NCBI GenBank assembly: GCA_965230565.1
Contig: CBDDLH010000005.1
Coordinates: 191,205 to 255,204, forward strand
Direction: 5' to 3'
Source of the DNA: BCD1 sp965230565
GTDB taxonomy: Bacteria; Bacteroidota; Bacteroidia; Chitinophagales; Saprospiraceae
Length of the DNA: 64,000 nt
Made by a program: the position numbers and the translations under genes. The stretch's first letter is position 1, and every line of letters starts with the position of its first letter. Below the pieces are notes generated by a model. That model was not told the DNA's origin and made no database searches. It saw only the letters and a program-made list of their open reading frames with translations. Shown here piece by piece: positions 16,427 to 25,112 of the stretch.

Positions 16427-16558
16427 GGCACTCAACACTGCCTATGAGCAATGGCTTACGATATTCTAATTTGAAAATTTATTAACTTTAGCAACGGTTT
16501 GGTGGCCGGGACAACATTCCATCCAAGAGCCACTGCTCATAGCCGAAACCGTTATGAG
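16427..16558 (+). other. attC-like site S1 (crossover GTT at 16551)
   Basis: The left core AAC (16434-16436) and right core GTT (16551-16553) frame two arms that pair: GCCTATGAGCAATGGC against GCCACTGCTCATAGCC, with one mismatch and a wobble. The loop is about 65 bases. GTTATGAGT on the right is complementary to ACTCATAAC at the end of the next cassette. Confidence 0.75.
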
Positions 16559-16808
16559 TCAGCGATTACGACTTTGACATACGAGCGCCATCTGGAATGA
16601 CAAAAAGTACGTCTTTGATTTTCTGCTCGAAGGCAACAGATTTGAAAACGGGAAAGCATCATTTCCAAAAAAATCGTAAATTGAAGTCCTGATTAGAAAA
16701 GACAAATCTGATTTTGAAAACCTGAACCAAACGTTGACATACACCACTTTGACAAACCAAACAGATGAAGACGAGCTTACCAGATTCAAAAAGAAATTCA
16801 ATAAATAA
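16554..16808 (+). pseudogene. Cassette 2 gene remnant with two in-frame stops
   Basis: A frame starts at the ATG directly after the S1 crossover and runs to TAA at 16806-16808, a normal cassette-gene position, but it has an internal TGA at codon 8 and TAA near codon 42. Readable parts are SAIWNDKKYVFDFLLEGN and KSDFENLNQTLTYTTLTN. I recognise no family. The gene appears dead, or the start lies after the first stop and the protein is cut by the second. Confidence 0.5.
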
Positions 16809-16834
16809 TTTTCGAGCAGAGGCTGATGTTAGCC

Positions 16835-16917
16835 GAACTCATAACATACACTACAACGCCAGATCCTGCCGCGGGCGCAACACAGGCTCCGTCGTGTAGT
16901 TAAGACCGTTCCATGCT
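16835..16917 (+). other. attC-like site S2 (crossover GTT at 16908)
   Basis: A short site: AAC at 16843-16845 and GTT at 16908-16910. The arms share CTACAACG and CGTCGTGTAG. GTTCCATGC on the right is the exact reverse complement of GCATGGAAC at the end of the next cassette (S3), nine of nine. Confidence 0.7.
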
Positions 16918-17150
16918 ATGTGCGGAGAGAAAAAGTATTGAATAGAATGAAAAGCGGAAAAGACCGAAGAGATTACCGATTTTGAGAGAGAACAGATTCT
17001 GAAAAATTGGAAAGAATCGGTTGAGTGAGAAGCGAAAAAATTGGAGAGAAATCGCGAAAGAAAAGAGGTCGAAAAAACAGAAGAGAAATTACAGTGACTT
17101 AGAGCGTCGAAAATTTTGTAGATTGCTGAGGGGAGAATAGATTGCTGCAA
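16918..17150 (+). other. Purine-rich leader of the tandem-repeat cassette
   Basis: This stretch is strikingly rich in G and A on the plus strand (many GAGAGAAA, GAAAAAATTGG words) and poor in C. No plus-strand open frame of useful length exists, and the minus-strand frame is a composition artefact. Together with the following 110-bp repeats it fills cassette 3, which has no recognisable gene. It may be a noncoding RNA or structural DNA; nothing shows which. Confidence 0.5.
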
Positions 17151-17154
17151 AACC

Positions 17155-17805
17155 ATAGAGTTTGGGGAAGGTTATGGGAAGGTGAAGTCCGATGTTGATC
17201 TCTTCGTAGTGTTAGATATGTACGATCTCGGGCGATTAGAGATTGCAAGGAATGAAAGGAATCCATAGGATTTGGGAAAGATTATGGAAATGTGAAGTCC
17301 GATATTGATCTCTTCGTATTGTTGGAAAAGTACGATCTCGGGCGATTAGAGATCGCAAGGAATGAAAGGCAACCATAGGATTTCGAGAAGATTATGGAAA
17401 TGTGATGTTCGATATTGGTCTCTTCGTATTGTTGGAAAAGTACGATCTCGGGCGATTAGAGATCGCAAGGAATGAAAGGCAACCATAGGATTTCGAGAAG
17501 ATTATGGAAATGTGATGTTCGATATTGGTCTCTTCGTATTGTTGGAAAAGTACGATCTCGGGCGATTAGAGATCGCAAGGAATGAAAGGCAACCATAGAA
17601 TTTCGAGAAGATTATGGAAATGTGATGTTCGATATTGATCTCTTCGTATTGTTGGAAAAGTACGATCCGGTCGATTAGAGATTGCAAGGAATGAAAGGAA
17701 TCCATAGAATTTGGGAAAGATTATGGAAATGTGAAGTCCGATATTGATCTCTTCGTATTGTTGGAAAAGTACGATCTCGGGCGATTAAGAGAATGCAAGG
17801 GTTGA
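17155..17805 (+). repeat. 110-bp tandem repeat, about six copies, inside cassette 3
   Basis: The word ATTATGGAAA (GTTATGGGAA in the first) begins copies at 17171, 17281, 17391, 17501, 17611 and 17720: period 110, once 109. Copies 3 and 4 differ at one base. Each unit holds an inverted repeat CGATCTC...GAGATCG (7 bp, loop GGGCGATTA), imperfect in the first and last copies. A period of 110 is not a multiple of three, so the array cannot encode a repeated protein. There are no unique spacers, so it is not a CRISPR array. Confidence 0.92.
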
Positions 17806-17824
17806 AAAAATGGCTGAAAACTGC

Positions 17825-17900
17825 ACAGCATGGAACAATGCATAGCCGACCATACTCCGCGAAGCTCCGTACGGCGGCTATGCTAGCCGTTCTCGGCAAG
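17825..17900 (+). other. attC-like site S3 (crossover GTT at 17889)
   Basis: A compact attC of classical size: AAC at 17834-17836, GTT at 17889-17891, 58 bases. GCATAGCCG pairs perfectly with CGGCTATGC. GTTCTCGGC on the right is the exact reverse complement of GCCGAGAAC at S4, 3.4 kb away, which marks everything between as one cassette. Confidence 0.82.
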
Positions 17901-17970
17901 CAAAAAAAGAAAACAAACCCAAACAAAACAGCAAATACAAAATTGCAACTGAATTGCAGTCAAAAATAAA

Positions 17971-17978
17971 TATCTTTG
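17971..17978 (+). promoter_or_regulatory. Bacteroidota-type -7 box inside cassette 4
   Basis: TATCTTTG matches the Bacteroidota -7 consensus TAnnTTTG exactly and lies 9 bases before the ATG of the DUF6660 gene, so the transcript would be nearly leaderless. Candidate -33 TTG elements lie upstream (17943 and 17954) but not at ideal spacing. It would let this cassette be expressed without an array promoter. Confidence 0.5.
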
Positions 17979-17986
17979 CAGCCCAA

Positions 17987-18232
17987 ATGAATTATGTTTC
18001 AACCATATTAGCTTTTCTGATTTTCGCAATGGCAATAATGCCATGTAGCGACGGACATACCTGCGATGAAGAAGGTCAGGAAATTTCTTTGGCACATGAC
18101 CATTCAGAAGACGAAAAAGACCATTGCAGTCCGTTTTGTGTTTGTTCTTGCTGCGGGATGAAAATCAATTTTCAATCTGACGTAACTATTTTTAAACCAA
18201 ACTACTTACCTCAATTCAAGCTATCAATTTAG
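17987..18232 (+). CDS. DUF6660-family His/Cys-rich exported protein
   Basis: A small protein of 81 residues with an N-terminal hydrophobic signal (MNYVSTILAFLIFAMAI). It is followed by MPCSDGHTCDEEG and a Cys-rich stretch (HCSPFCVCSCCG), with His/Asp runs likely to bind metal. This pattern is that of DUF6660 proteins, often found before TonB receptors of metal uptake or resistance loci. I chose the ATG at 17987 because the promoter-like box lies just before it and the signal peptide starts there; an upstream start at 17954 adds 11 residues. First gene of the three-gene cassette between S3 and S4. Confidence 0.8.
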   Translation: MNYVSTILAFLIFAMAIMPCSDGHTCDEEGQEISLAHDHSEDEKDHCSPFCVCSCCGMKINFQSDVTIFKPNYLPQFKLSI

Positions 18233-18363
18233 CTATTCCTTCCTTTATTCATTTTCCTTCAATCGAGCCGTTTGGCATCCACCCACCTTTTGTTAAGCCT
18301 TTTTTCATGGGATAAGTCTATCCCGACAACACTTAATTTATTGGTTTAACAAAAATTCATTCA

Positions 18364-20556
18364 ATGAAAAAAATAATCATTATTCATTGCTCTATGGGCA
18401 ATGTCAACCTTTATGCTTTTTGCTCAAAATGTAACTTTTGAGGCAATACTTTTGGAAGAAGAAACTAACGAACCCTTGATTGGGGCAACCGTACTTTTTG
18501 AGGAGACAGGACAAGGGAATGTCTCTGATATTGAAGGAAAAGTAATTATCGAAAATGTTCCCGAAGGCGAACATGAAATCAACATTTCTTTTCTTGGTTT
18601 TCAGACCATTGATACCATTTTAAATATTTCACTAATAATTCATCTTTCACTTTCTATTTGCATGAAGCAAATGAAGATTTGGAGGAAATTGTAGTTCGAG
18701 CCACCCGAAGCACCCGAACAATTAAAAATCTTCCTACTCGTGTCGAGTTTATCGGATTGGAAGAATTGGGAGAAAAAGCCATTATGAACTCGGCAAATAT
18801 CTCTTTGGTTTTGAGAGAAAGTACAGGAATACAGATACAACAAACCTCTTTAAGTAGTGGAAATAGCAGTATCAGAATTCAAGGATTGGACGGTAGATAT
18901 ACCCAACTCTTAAAAGACGGTTTTCCATTATTTGGCGGATTTTCAGGTGGATTAAGTATCATGCAAATCCCACCCTTGGACTTGCAGCAATTTGAAATTA
19001 TCAAAGGTAGTTCTTCCACACTTTACGGTGGCGGAGCAATTGCGGGATTGGTTAACATGGTTTCCAAAACACCCGAAGATGAACCGAATTTGGAAATCAT
19101 GCTGACCCAAACACAAGCATTGGGAAGTACAGCCAATGCTTTTTACAGCCAACGAAGTGGAAAAATTGGTTATACGCTTTACGGTTCAGGACATTACCAA
19201 AATGCCTATGACCCTGACGGAGATGATTTTACCAATTTGCCTGAAACAAAATCGGTTTCTTTTAATCCTAAATTGTTTTATTACCCCAACGATAATTCCC
19301 AATTATGGATAGGGCTTAACGGAACTTATGATAACCGATTAGGCGGTGACTTGACAAAGATAAATGACGGGGAAGGTGGCATTCATCAATTTTCAGAAAG
19401 AAATATTTCTACTCGATTAAGTACACAAGCCGTTTATGAAAATCAGATGAAGGAAAACGGATTTTTGCAAATCAAAAATAGTGTCTCCTACTTTGACAGG
19501 GAGTTGAGTTCTACCAACCTGAATTTTTCAGGCAAGCAATGGAATTCATTTACCGAAGCGAATTACAGTTTTGGCAATAATAAGTCAGATTGGATTATCG
19601 GAGCAAATATTTACAGCGATGACTTTGAAGAACGAAATATTGCCAATCCTCGAAATCAAAGTAATGTGACAATTGGAGCATTCGGAAATAATACAACTGA
19701 TTTTTCAGAGAAGTGGGTTTTGGAAAGTGGTTTCCGTACCGATTACTCGCCTGATTGGGGCGTGTTTGCTTTACCAAGAGTTTCCTTGTTGTGGAAGGCA
19801 ACAGATAGATTTTCAAGTAGGCTTGGCGGAGGTCTTGGATATAAAATACCTGATATATTTACGGAGGAAGCCGCACAACTGAATTTTCAAAATGTACTGC
19901 CAATTGACAAAGACAACATCAATGCAGAACGGTCTTACGGCTTAAATTTCGACATCAATTACAAAGGAACGATTGCGGATAAAATTACTTTTTCGGTCAA
20001 TCAATTATTTTACCTAACGAGTATTGAAAATGCCTTGCTTTTGAACAGTCTGCCAAACGGAAATTTCCAATTTGAGAATGCAGACGGAAATGTTCTTAGC
20101 AAAGGATTGGAAACCAATCTGAAATTCACCTACAAAGATTTTAGGTGGTTTTTGAACTACGCATTTATCAATGCCACGTTGAATTATTTACCCAACAATC
20201 CGCAAAAACCGCTGACTGCAAAACACAATGCAGGAAGCGTTCTGATGTATGAAAATGAAAAGTGGCGAATTGGCTACGAAGCATATTACACAGGCAAACA
20301 GCTTTTGAGTGACGGAACTTCGACCGATGATTTTGTAATCATGGGCTTGTTAATCCAGAAACATTTTGATTGGGGAAGTCCGTTTATCAACTTCGAGAAC
20401 TTTACAGATAGAAGACAAGCAAGATTTTCGAGTGAAGTGTCGCCGCCACACGAAAGCCCGATTTTTAATGAAATATATGCCCCGACGGACGGATTTATTT
20501 TTTCGGCAGGGGTTGTCCTAAAACCATTTGGTAATCATCACCATGAACATCATTAA
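18364..20556 (+). pseudogene. TonB-dependent outer-membrane receptor, broken by two frameshifts
   Basis: A metal- or siderophore-type receptor of about 730 residues if repaired. A carboxypeptidase-regulatory-like domain (ILLEEETNEPLIGATVLFEE, NISFLGFQTIDT) precedes a plug (SIRIQGLDGRYTQLLKDGF, EIIKGSSSTLYGGGAIAGL) and a long beta-barrel. The C-terminus ends NHHHEHH, which suggests a metal substrate. The start at 18364 is out of frame with the rest until one base near 18385 is dropped, and a second shift lies near 18625-18640. The barrel is intact over 600 residues. Both indels are in the first tenth of the gene, so error or recent inactivation are both possible. It lies in the same cassette as DUF6660 and a methyltransferase. 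Confidence 0.85.
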
Positions 20557-20573
20557 ATCGGTCTAAAAATAGT

Positions 20574-20620
20574 GCAAGACTTAACAATAAGAAATTGTTG
20601 TTAGGTCTTGCCATTTTATT
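20574..20620 (+). terminator. Terminator of the TonB receptor gene
   Basis: GCAAGACTTAACAAT pairs with ATTGTTGTTAGGTCTTGC (one bulge) across a five-base loop, followed by CATTTTATT. It lies 17 bases after the receptor stop. Confidence 0.8.
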
Positions 20621-20641
20621 CTCAATCAAAAATTATGTTTT

Positions 20642-21226
20642 ATGATTTTATTCATATATCTCATCATCTATTTTTTATTCGTTTTCGTAATAAGGTCATT
20701 TTTACTTTGGAAAAGAACGGGTGTTAATCCGTTGACCTTTAACAAAACAGATGACGCTCACGGGTTCAACGGGAAAGTTTTTACGGTAATCACGTTTTTA
20801 GAATTGATAGTAGTAGGAATTTACGCCTTTAAAAATAATTGGTATGACTATTTGCTACCTTTTTGGTATTTGGAGCATCCAATTTTAATTAAGATTGGTT
20901 GGGGTTTGCTTATATTATCCTTAATTTTAGTTTGGATTGCACAGAGCCAAATGGCAAATTCTTGGAGAATTGGAATTGACGAAAAAAATAAAACGAAATT
21001 AGTTACATCGGGAATGTTTTCAATTTCAAGAAACCCAATATTTTTAGGAATAATGATAGCGAATATTGGATTATTTTTAGTGATACCAAATGCTTTTACT
21101 CTTTTGATAATTTCGTTGTCCACAATAAGTATTAATACTCAAATCAGATTGGAAGAAGAATTTTTAAAGCATGAATTTGGGGTTGAATACGAAGATTACT
21201 TAAAGAAAGTAAGACGGTGGATTTGA
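20642..21226 (+). CDS. Isoprenylcysteine-carboxyl-methyltransferase-like membrane protein
   Basis: An integral membrane protein of 194 residues with about five hydrophobic segments. LVTSGMFSISRNPIFLGIM (about residues 120-138) and EEEFLKHEFGVEYEDYLKK near the C-terminus are the conserved parts of the ICMT/PEMT-like methyltransferase fold, where SAM binds at the membrane face. Members often sit beside metal or small-molecule transport genes in Bacteroidota, but the substrate is unknown. It is the last gene of the S3-S4 cassette, after the TonB receptor and its terminator, and ends 30 bases before S4. Confidence 0.85.
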   Translation: MILFIYLIIYFLFVFVIRSFLLWKRTGVNPLTFNKTDDAHGFNGKVFTVITFLELIVVGIYAFKNNWYDYLLPFWYLEHPILIKIGWGLLILSLILVWIAQSQMANSWRIGIDEKNKTKLVTSGMFSISRNPIFLGIMIANIGLFLVIPNAFTLLIISLSTISINTQIRLEEEFLKHEFGVEYEDYLKKVRRWI

Positions 21227-21248
21227 AATTAAAAAGAAGAAAAGAAGC

Positions 21249-21322
21249 CAGCCGAGAACAAAGGCTAAAATGTCAATAGCCCCTATGCGGGGCTACTGCA
21301 TTTAGCCAGACCGTTACAGGCA
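21249..21322 (+). other. attC-like site S4 (crossover GTT at 21313)
   Basis: AAC at 21257-21259 and GTT at 21313-21315. The arms AACAAAGGCTAAAATG and CATTTAGCCAGACCGTT, with GTCAATAGCCCC against GGGGCTACTG, pair almost completely with a few unpaired bases, as expected of a folded attC. GTTACAGGC is the exact reverse complement of GCCTGTAAC at S5. Confidence 0.82.
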
Positions 21323-21742
21323 AGCAGAAGGGGGGGACCCCACCCAAGCTGACCCACTATAGCCGATTAGACTTATTTTCTGGAATATGGAACTGAATAC
21401 AAAATCGTGTGATCTTTTCAGGAAAATGTGATTTCCAAACTTACGCACGGCAATTCGCTTTGGCCGCTCCACGAGGCTTGATTTTCTTTATTCGAGAATT
21501 TTTCACCTACGTGCGACACACAAAACCCCAGGCGGCGGGTGTATTCGTGTAATTTGGAATAGACAAGTGTAATCCATTTTGAAATGTGTGATTGAATAAA
21601 AAGAACTAGAATTGGCCGCCTTTGCGCGCAGGTGTGGAATTAATTTGCATCGAATTTTTCCCAAAACCTCCCCTCAAATTAGTCTCTAAAATTGGACAGA
21701 TATTTTCTATTTCGTGTGATTGGTAAAGAGTAAATATTCTGC
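21323..21742 (+). other. Cassette 5: no recognisable gene
   Basis: Between S4 and S5 lie about 420 bases without an open frame of useful length on either strand. I see no repeats of the tandem type. Recurring GTGTGATT-like words (about 21400, 21582, 21713) and a GGGGGGACCCCACCC stretch near 21331 are the only notable features. It may carry a noncoding RNA or regulatory function, or a decayed gene. Confidence 0.55.
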
Positions 21743-21881
21743 CAGCCTGTAACACTGTACTAGCGACAATGCGGGCGAATCATTATATTTGATATTGTTA
21801 AAGCGTGAGACGTGCGAATTTCGTGGAATTCTACGAATTCTGTCGAAATCCCCACTGCGCTAGTACTATACGTTATGGCCA
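21742..21881 (+). other. attC-like site S5 (crossover GTT at 21872)
   Basis: AAC at 21751-21753 and GTT at 21872-21874, 124 bases. The outer arms share GTACTAGCG with CGCTAGTAC. An inner hairpin (GAATTTCGTGGAATTC against GAATTCTGTCGAAAT) lies near the right arm. GTTATGGCC is the exact reverse complement of GGCCATAAC at S6. Confidence 0.82.
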
Positions 21882-21903
21882 ATTGAAAACAACCTAATCC
21901 GAC

Positions 21904-22692
21904 ATGATTGACTTATATAATGATTTATTAATAGCATATGAAAGGGGGCAGGATGATCTAATTCGCTTAAAGAATGATGGATACGAATTTGACAAGATTG
22001 TATCTCATTTATATCAATCTTTTGAAGCTAGTGCATGGTATAATTGTCTTATCAAAAAAGATATAGAATCTGCAAAACAGGACTTTTATAATTGTGGCTT
22101 GGCTGATATTGAAGATTCAAAAATTGGAAAGGATATTTTCGGATACAAGAGAGATAGTCCATTAAATGCTTCATTGTCAGATTCTAAAGAACTAATAGAT
22201 TCTTTTGCTACCATTGAATATAAACTTAGAAGTGGACCTCAAAAAGGAAAGACAAATAAAGATTTGGCAAAAATAGGGAAAAGCCATATCTACATTGATA
22301 CAATTATAAAATCTATGACTAGAGACTATGATGGTTTAATGTCAAATTTAATAGTAATGGAAACTGTGTTCCTAAGAATGAAAAAGAATGCAGTTTTTAC
22401 AAATGATTATGATTTTTTTTCAGGAATCCTAAAGCAGGATAAAGACAAAGTTTTTAATTCAATTAATATTTTATCAACTAAAGAACATAAAAAAAGAAAT
22501 AAGGATTCATATTATAAAAAGGACTTGATTTCACAACCAGCACTTGGGTTTGCAAAAATTGCATGGATTAATGAAATGGAATTGGAGTTCGATAACGACT
22601 TAATACCAAATGAATTACTAGCTATAAAACCATTAGATAGATATCAGGATAAGATTTATGAGTATAAAGACATAATGGACAAAACTAAATAG
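21904..22692 (+). CDS. Cassette 6 protein, possibly Imm49-like
   Basis: A soluble protein of 262 residues, largely helical, starting 30 bases after the S5 crossover and ending 12 bases before the S6 core, the usual place of a cassette gene. The C-terminal part (QPALGFAKIAWINEMELEF, DNDLIPNELLAIKPLDRY) recalls the end of Imm49/PoNi-type immunity proteins, but the match is by impression and weak. If correct, it would be an immunity gene carried as a cassette. There is no toxin gene in the window. It is AT-rich compared with the flanking chromosome. Confidence 0.7.
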   Translation: MIDLYNDLLIAYERGQDDLIRLKNDGYEFDKIVSHLYQSFEASAWYNCLIKKDIESAKQDFYNCGLADIEDSKIGKDIFGYKRDSPLNASLSDSKELIDSFATIEYKLRSGPQKGKTNKDLAKIGKSHIYIDTIIKSMTRDYDGLMSNLIVMETVFLRMKKNAVFTNDYDFFSGILKQDKDKVFNSINILSTKEHKKRNKDSYYKKDLISQPALGFAKIAWINEMELEFDNDLIPNELLAIKPLDRYQDKIYEYKDIMDKTK

Positions 22693-22695
22693 TAA

Positions 22696-22840
22696 CTGGC
22701 CATAACAAAGTGCCAAGCGTACATAGGGGTAGATTGTTTTCGGCGATATTGATTATATTTAGAGAGCCGTGGATTTCGTGGAATCTGTCGATTCTGCCGG
22801 AAATCCCCTACGATCGTTGGCACGTGGCCGTTATCTGCAA
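22696..22840 (+). other. attC-like site S6 (crossover GTT at 22830)
   Basis: AAC at 22704-22706 and GTT at 22830-22832, 129 bases. The left arm AACAAAGTGCCAAGCGTAC pairs with the right arm GATCGTTGGCACGTGG with unpaired bases. An inner hairpin GGATTTCGTGGAATC / GATTCTGCCGGAAATCC precedes the right arm. GTTATCTGC is the exact reverse complement of GCAGATAAC at S7. S6-S10 are near-copies of one another. Confidence 0.88.
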
Positions 22841-22976
22841 TAAGAAAAAAAGTAGAGAGAGAGGGAGAGAGAACAATGTTGTAACAAATGAAATTTTGAA
22901 TCGTCTTTCAGGAATAAGCAATGGTTTAATTGAAAAATCTACAAAAAATCAAATGTTAGAAAGCTCAAAAGTAAAT

Positions 22977-23645
22977 ATGAATTCAAATAAAAGAATCGGG
23001 AGAATAACAGGAATTTTATTTTTACTTGTTTTTATTTCAGGTATAATAATTTTTCAAATTCTTCAAGGTCCTAATCTGTTTTCAGAAGATTATCTTACTC
23101 TAGCTTCCCAAAACGGTAATAAGGTTACTGGTTCAGTAGTACTTGGAATTTTTAGTGGGATTCTATCAATTGTGATAGCCATATTACTCCTGCCAATTTT
23201 TAAAAAATATAATACCAGATTAGCCTATTTATATGTAGTACTATGCACAGTGAATTTTATAGCTATAATGATTGATAATGTCAGCGTATTATCAATGTTA
23301 GAAGTAAGTAGAGAATTCATAGAAAAGGGGAATAGTGATGTTCTTAGTGCTATGGGGAATTACGTTTACGAAAAACACAATTGGACACATTACTTGTACT
23401 TATTAGTCTCCTGTTTTCCAGTTTTCATTTTGTATTATACTTTATTCTTAACAAAACTTGTTCCCAGAATAATTTCCATTTTCGGAATAATAGCTGTCCT
23501 TTTGATGTTTGTAGAGGAATTCTCTTATTTTTTTGGGCAAAGTATAAGTGTGAATTTGCTACTCCCAATGGCTTTAATTCAACTAATTCTTCCACTTTGG
23601 CTTATTTACAAAGGGTTGCCTTATAAAGTAGATAATGTCAAATAA
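22977..23645 (+). CDS. DUF4386-family membrane protein (cassette 7)
   Basis: A multi-pass membrane protein of 222 residues with about six hydrophobic segments. The start NSNKRIGRITGILFLLVF and the stretch FIAIMIDNVSVLSMLEVSR are typical of DUF4386, whose function is unknown. I chose the ATG at 22977; the frame is open further upstream into attC S6, and other starts (for example 22953) are possible. About 145 bases lie between S6 and the start, long for this array, and may include a promoter. Confidence 0.85.
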   Translation: MNSNKRIGRITGILFLLVFISGIIIFQILQGPNLFSEDYLTLASQNGNKVTGSVVLGIFSGILSIVIAILLLPIFKKYNTRLAYLYVVLCTVNFIAIMIDNVSVLSMLEVSREFIEKGNSDVLSAMGNYVYEKHNWTHYLYLLVSCFPVFILYYTLFLTKLVPRIISIFGIIAVLLMFVEEFSYFFGQSISVNLLLPMALIQLILPLWLIYKGLPYKVDNVK

Positions 23646-23651
23646 AGAAAA

Positions 23652-23795
23652 AAGCAGATAACAATGTGCCACCCGTACATAGGGGTGATTCGTTTATGGG
23701 ATATTGATTATATTTATTGGAGCCGTGGATTTCGAGAATTCGTTGAATTCTCCGTAAATTCCCTACGATCGTTGGCACGTGGGCGTTAGCGGCAA
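23652..23795 (+). other. attC-like site S7 (crossover GTT at 23785)
   Basis: AAC at 23660-23662 and GTT at 23785-23787, 128 bases. The left arm starts AACAATGTGCCACCCGTAC; the right arm is that of S6. GTTAGCGGC is the exact reverse complement of GCCGCTAAC at S8. Confidence 0.88.
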
Positions 23796-23804
23796 GCAAA
23801 ATAA

Positions 23805-24461
23805 ATGAAAAACAAATTCATCATATCGACGATACTAATAATCATTTCAATAGTTCAACTTTTTGGAAATGCATTTCGAATTGTACAGGGGAAAGTAGTC
23901 GATAATAAAGATGAAGTATTTATCGGAGCGCAAATAGAAGAATATAAAAATGGATTAAACAATGTAAATAGCGATATAAATGGTGAATTTGAAATAGCAA
24001 TTCCTGAAAAAGAGAGTGTCATTCTTAGAGTCACTTATGGATGTAGTGCATTTTATGATGTGCTTTACGAAGTCAAAGCAGAAGATACATATGTGAGAAT
24101 TGAGGGGTACACCAAGAAATCTGATAAACAAACAAAAAGAATCCGACAGAAATTAAAGAAACAGAAAAATGAAAATTATTCTTTTTTAATCCGATTTGAT
24201 GAAGGACTAAATACCAAGAGTTCAGAAATAAGAAGTCAAATAATTAAATTCGGATTGTTATTTTCAGATTGGAACAATTTAAAGATAACAGCCTATCAAG
24301 AATCAGAAGAAAGTGGAAATGAACTTTTAGATTTTGTAGAGAAAGAATTATTAAAAATCAACTATGGTTTAAAAATGGAAAGAGAAGTTCAAGTAAATAG
24401 AGAGGGCAATCTCGATAGGAAAATTGTAAAAGTAGAATTTAAAAAAGAAGCCAGCCGCTAA
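23805..24461 (+). CDS. Exported carboxypeptidase-regulatory-like protein (cassette 8)
   Basis: An exported protein of 218 residues. The signal peptide (FIISTILIIISIVQLFGNA) is followed by a carboxypeptidase-regulatory-like beta domain (GKVVDNKDEVFIGAQIEEY, SDINGEFEIAIPEKESVIL). A Lys-rich helical linker leads to an alpha/beta C-terminal part (LKITAYQESEESGNELLDF) that loosely recalls OmpA-like domains. Its stop overlaps the start of S8 by two bases, so the cassette boundary sits directly on the gene end. The function is unknown, probably envelope-related. Confidence 0.75.
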   Translation: MKNKFIISTILIIISIVQLFGNAFRIVQGKVVDNKDEVFIGAQIEEYKNGLNNVNSDINGEFEIAIPEKESVILRVTYGCSAFYDVLYEVKAEDTYVRIEGYTKKSDKQTKRIRQKLKKQKNENYSFLIRFDEGLNTKSSEIRSQIIKFGLLFSDWNNLKITAYQESEESGNELLDFVEKELLKINYGLKMEREVQVNREGNLDRKIVKVEFKKEASR

Positions 24462-24595
24462 CAAAGTGCCACTCGTACATAGGGGTAGACCGTTTATGTG
24501 ATATTGATTAATTTAGAGGAACCGGGAATTTCGTGGAATCTGACGATTCTGCCGAGAATCCCCTACGATCGTTGGCACTGGGACGTTACATCCCA
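24452..24595 (+). other. attC-like site S8 (crossover GTT at 24585)
   Basis: AAC at 24460-24462 and GTT at 24585-24587, 128 bases. Left arm AACAAAGTGCCACTCGTAC. GTTACATCCC is the exact reverse complement of GGGATGTAAC at S9, ten of ten. Confidence 0.88.
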
Positions 24596-24615
24596 TTTAG
24601 AGAAAAAGTTATTGA

Positions 24616-25104
24616 ATGAATAAGTATCGATCAAAATATTTTGGAGAGATAAACCTTAAAGAAAGTAAAGGGATTTTTCTCGAGGGAGAAGTGAAATATA
24701 AGGGAGAGATAATTTTACTAGAATTTGAACTAATCCAAAATTTGAGACAAGATGAGATTGTTGCAATTGAAGATTTCTTAGATAATTTTGAATCGGTGTA
24801 CTTGAAAATTTATAAATATCTTAAATCAAGCCTTTATAAAATAGGCTTTGTTAAAGATTACATATCCATTATCCAAGAGAATTTTAGAAAGGATATGAGA
24901 GACTTATTAAAAGGGACTAATCCGAATCTAAGCCAAGAAGAACGATTATTTTCTCAACTATATATTTGTAGAATAGAATTTTTCCAAGAAGGGGAACAGT
25001 TTGCAATTCTAGATTTTACGATTGATGAAGGCGCGACAAATGATTTGCTAGTAGTTGGATTAGACAAATCAGGTGATATTAATTATATGATGGTAGATAG
25101 TTAA
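24616..25104 (+). CDS. DUF2004-family protein (cassette 9)
   Basis: A soluble protein of 162 residues. The N-terminal FGEINLKESKGIFLEGEVKY, the helical middle and the end LYICRIEFFQEGEQFAILDF / NDLLVVGLDKSGDI fit the whole length of DUF2004 proteins as I know them. This family is often found near polymorphic-toxin immunity genes, but no function is established here. It is the only gene of its cassette and starts 29 bases after the S8 crossover. Confidence 0.78.
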   Translation: MNKYRSKYFGEINLKESKGIFLEGEVKYKGEIILLEFELIQNLRQDEIVAIEDFLDNFESVYLKIYKYLKSSLYKIGFVKDYISIIQENFRKDMRDLLKGTNPNLSQEERLFSQLYICRIEFFQEGEQFAILDFTIDEGATNDLLVVGLDKSGDINYMMVDS

Positions 25105-25112
25105 AAAATAAA

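Noticed and set aside
16273..16485. Small plus-strand frame in cassette 1
   Set aside because: It overlaps the attC arm of S1, has no family signal, and its paralogous sequence in cassette 2 is not read in that frame.
16851..17156. Minus-strand open frame in the purine-rich part of cassette 3
   Set aside because: It is a composition effect (Ser/Phe-rich translation of purine-rich DNA) with no recognisable domain and runs across attC S2.
17155..17805. Tandem 110-bp repeats considered as a CRISPR array
   Set aside because: The repeats are directly adjacent without unique spacers, the unit is too long, and no cas genes are near.
21904..22692. Firm assignment of the cassette 6 protein to Imm49
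   Set aside because: The resemblance is limited to part of the C-terminus and was judged by eye only.
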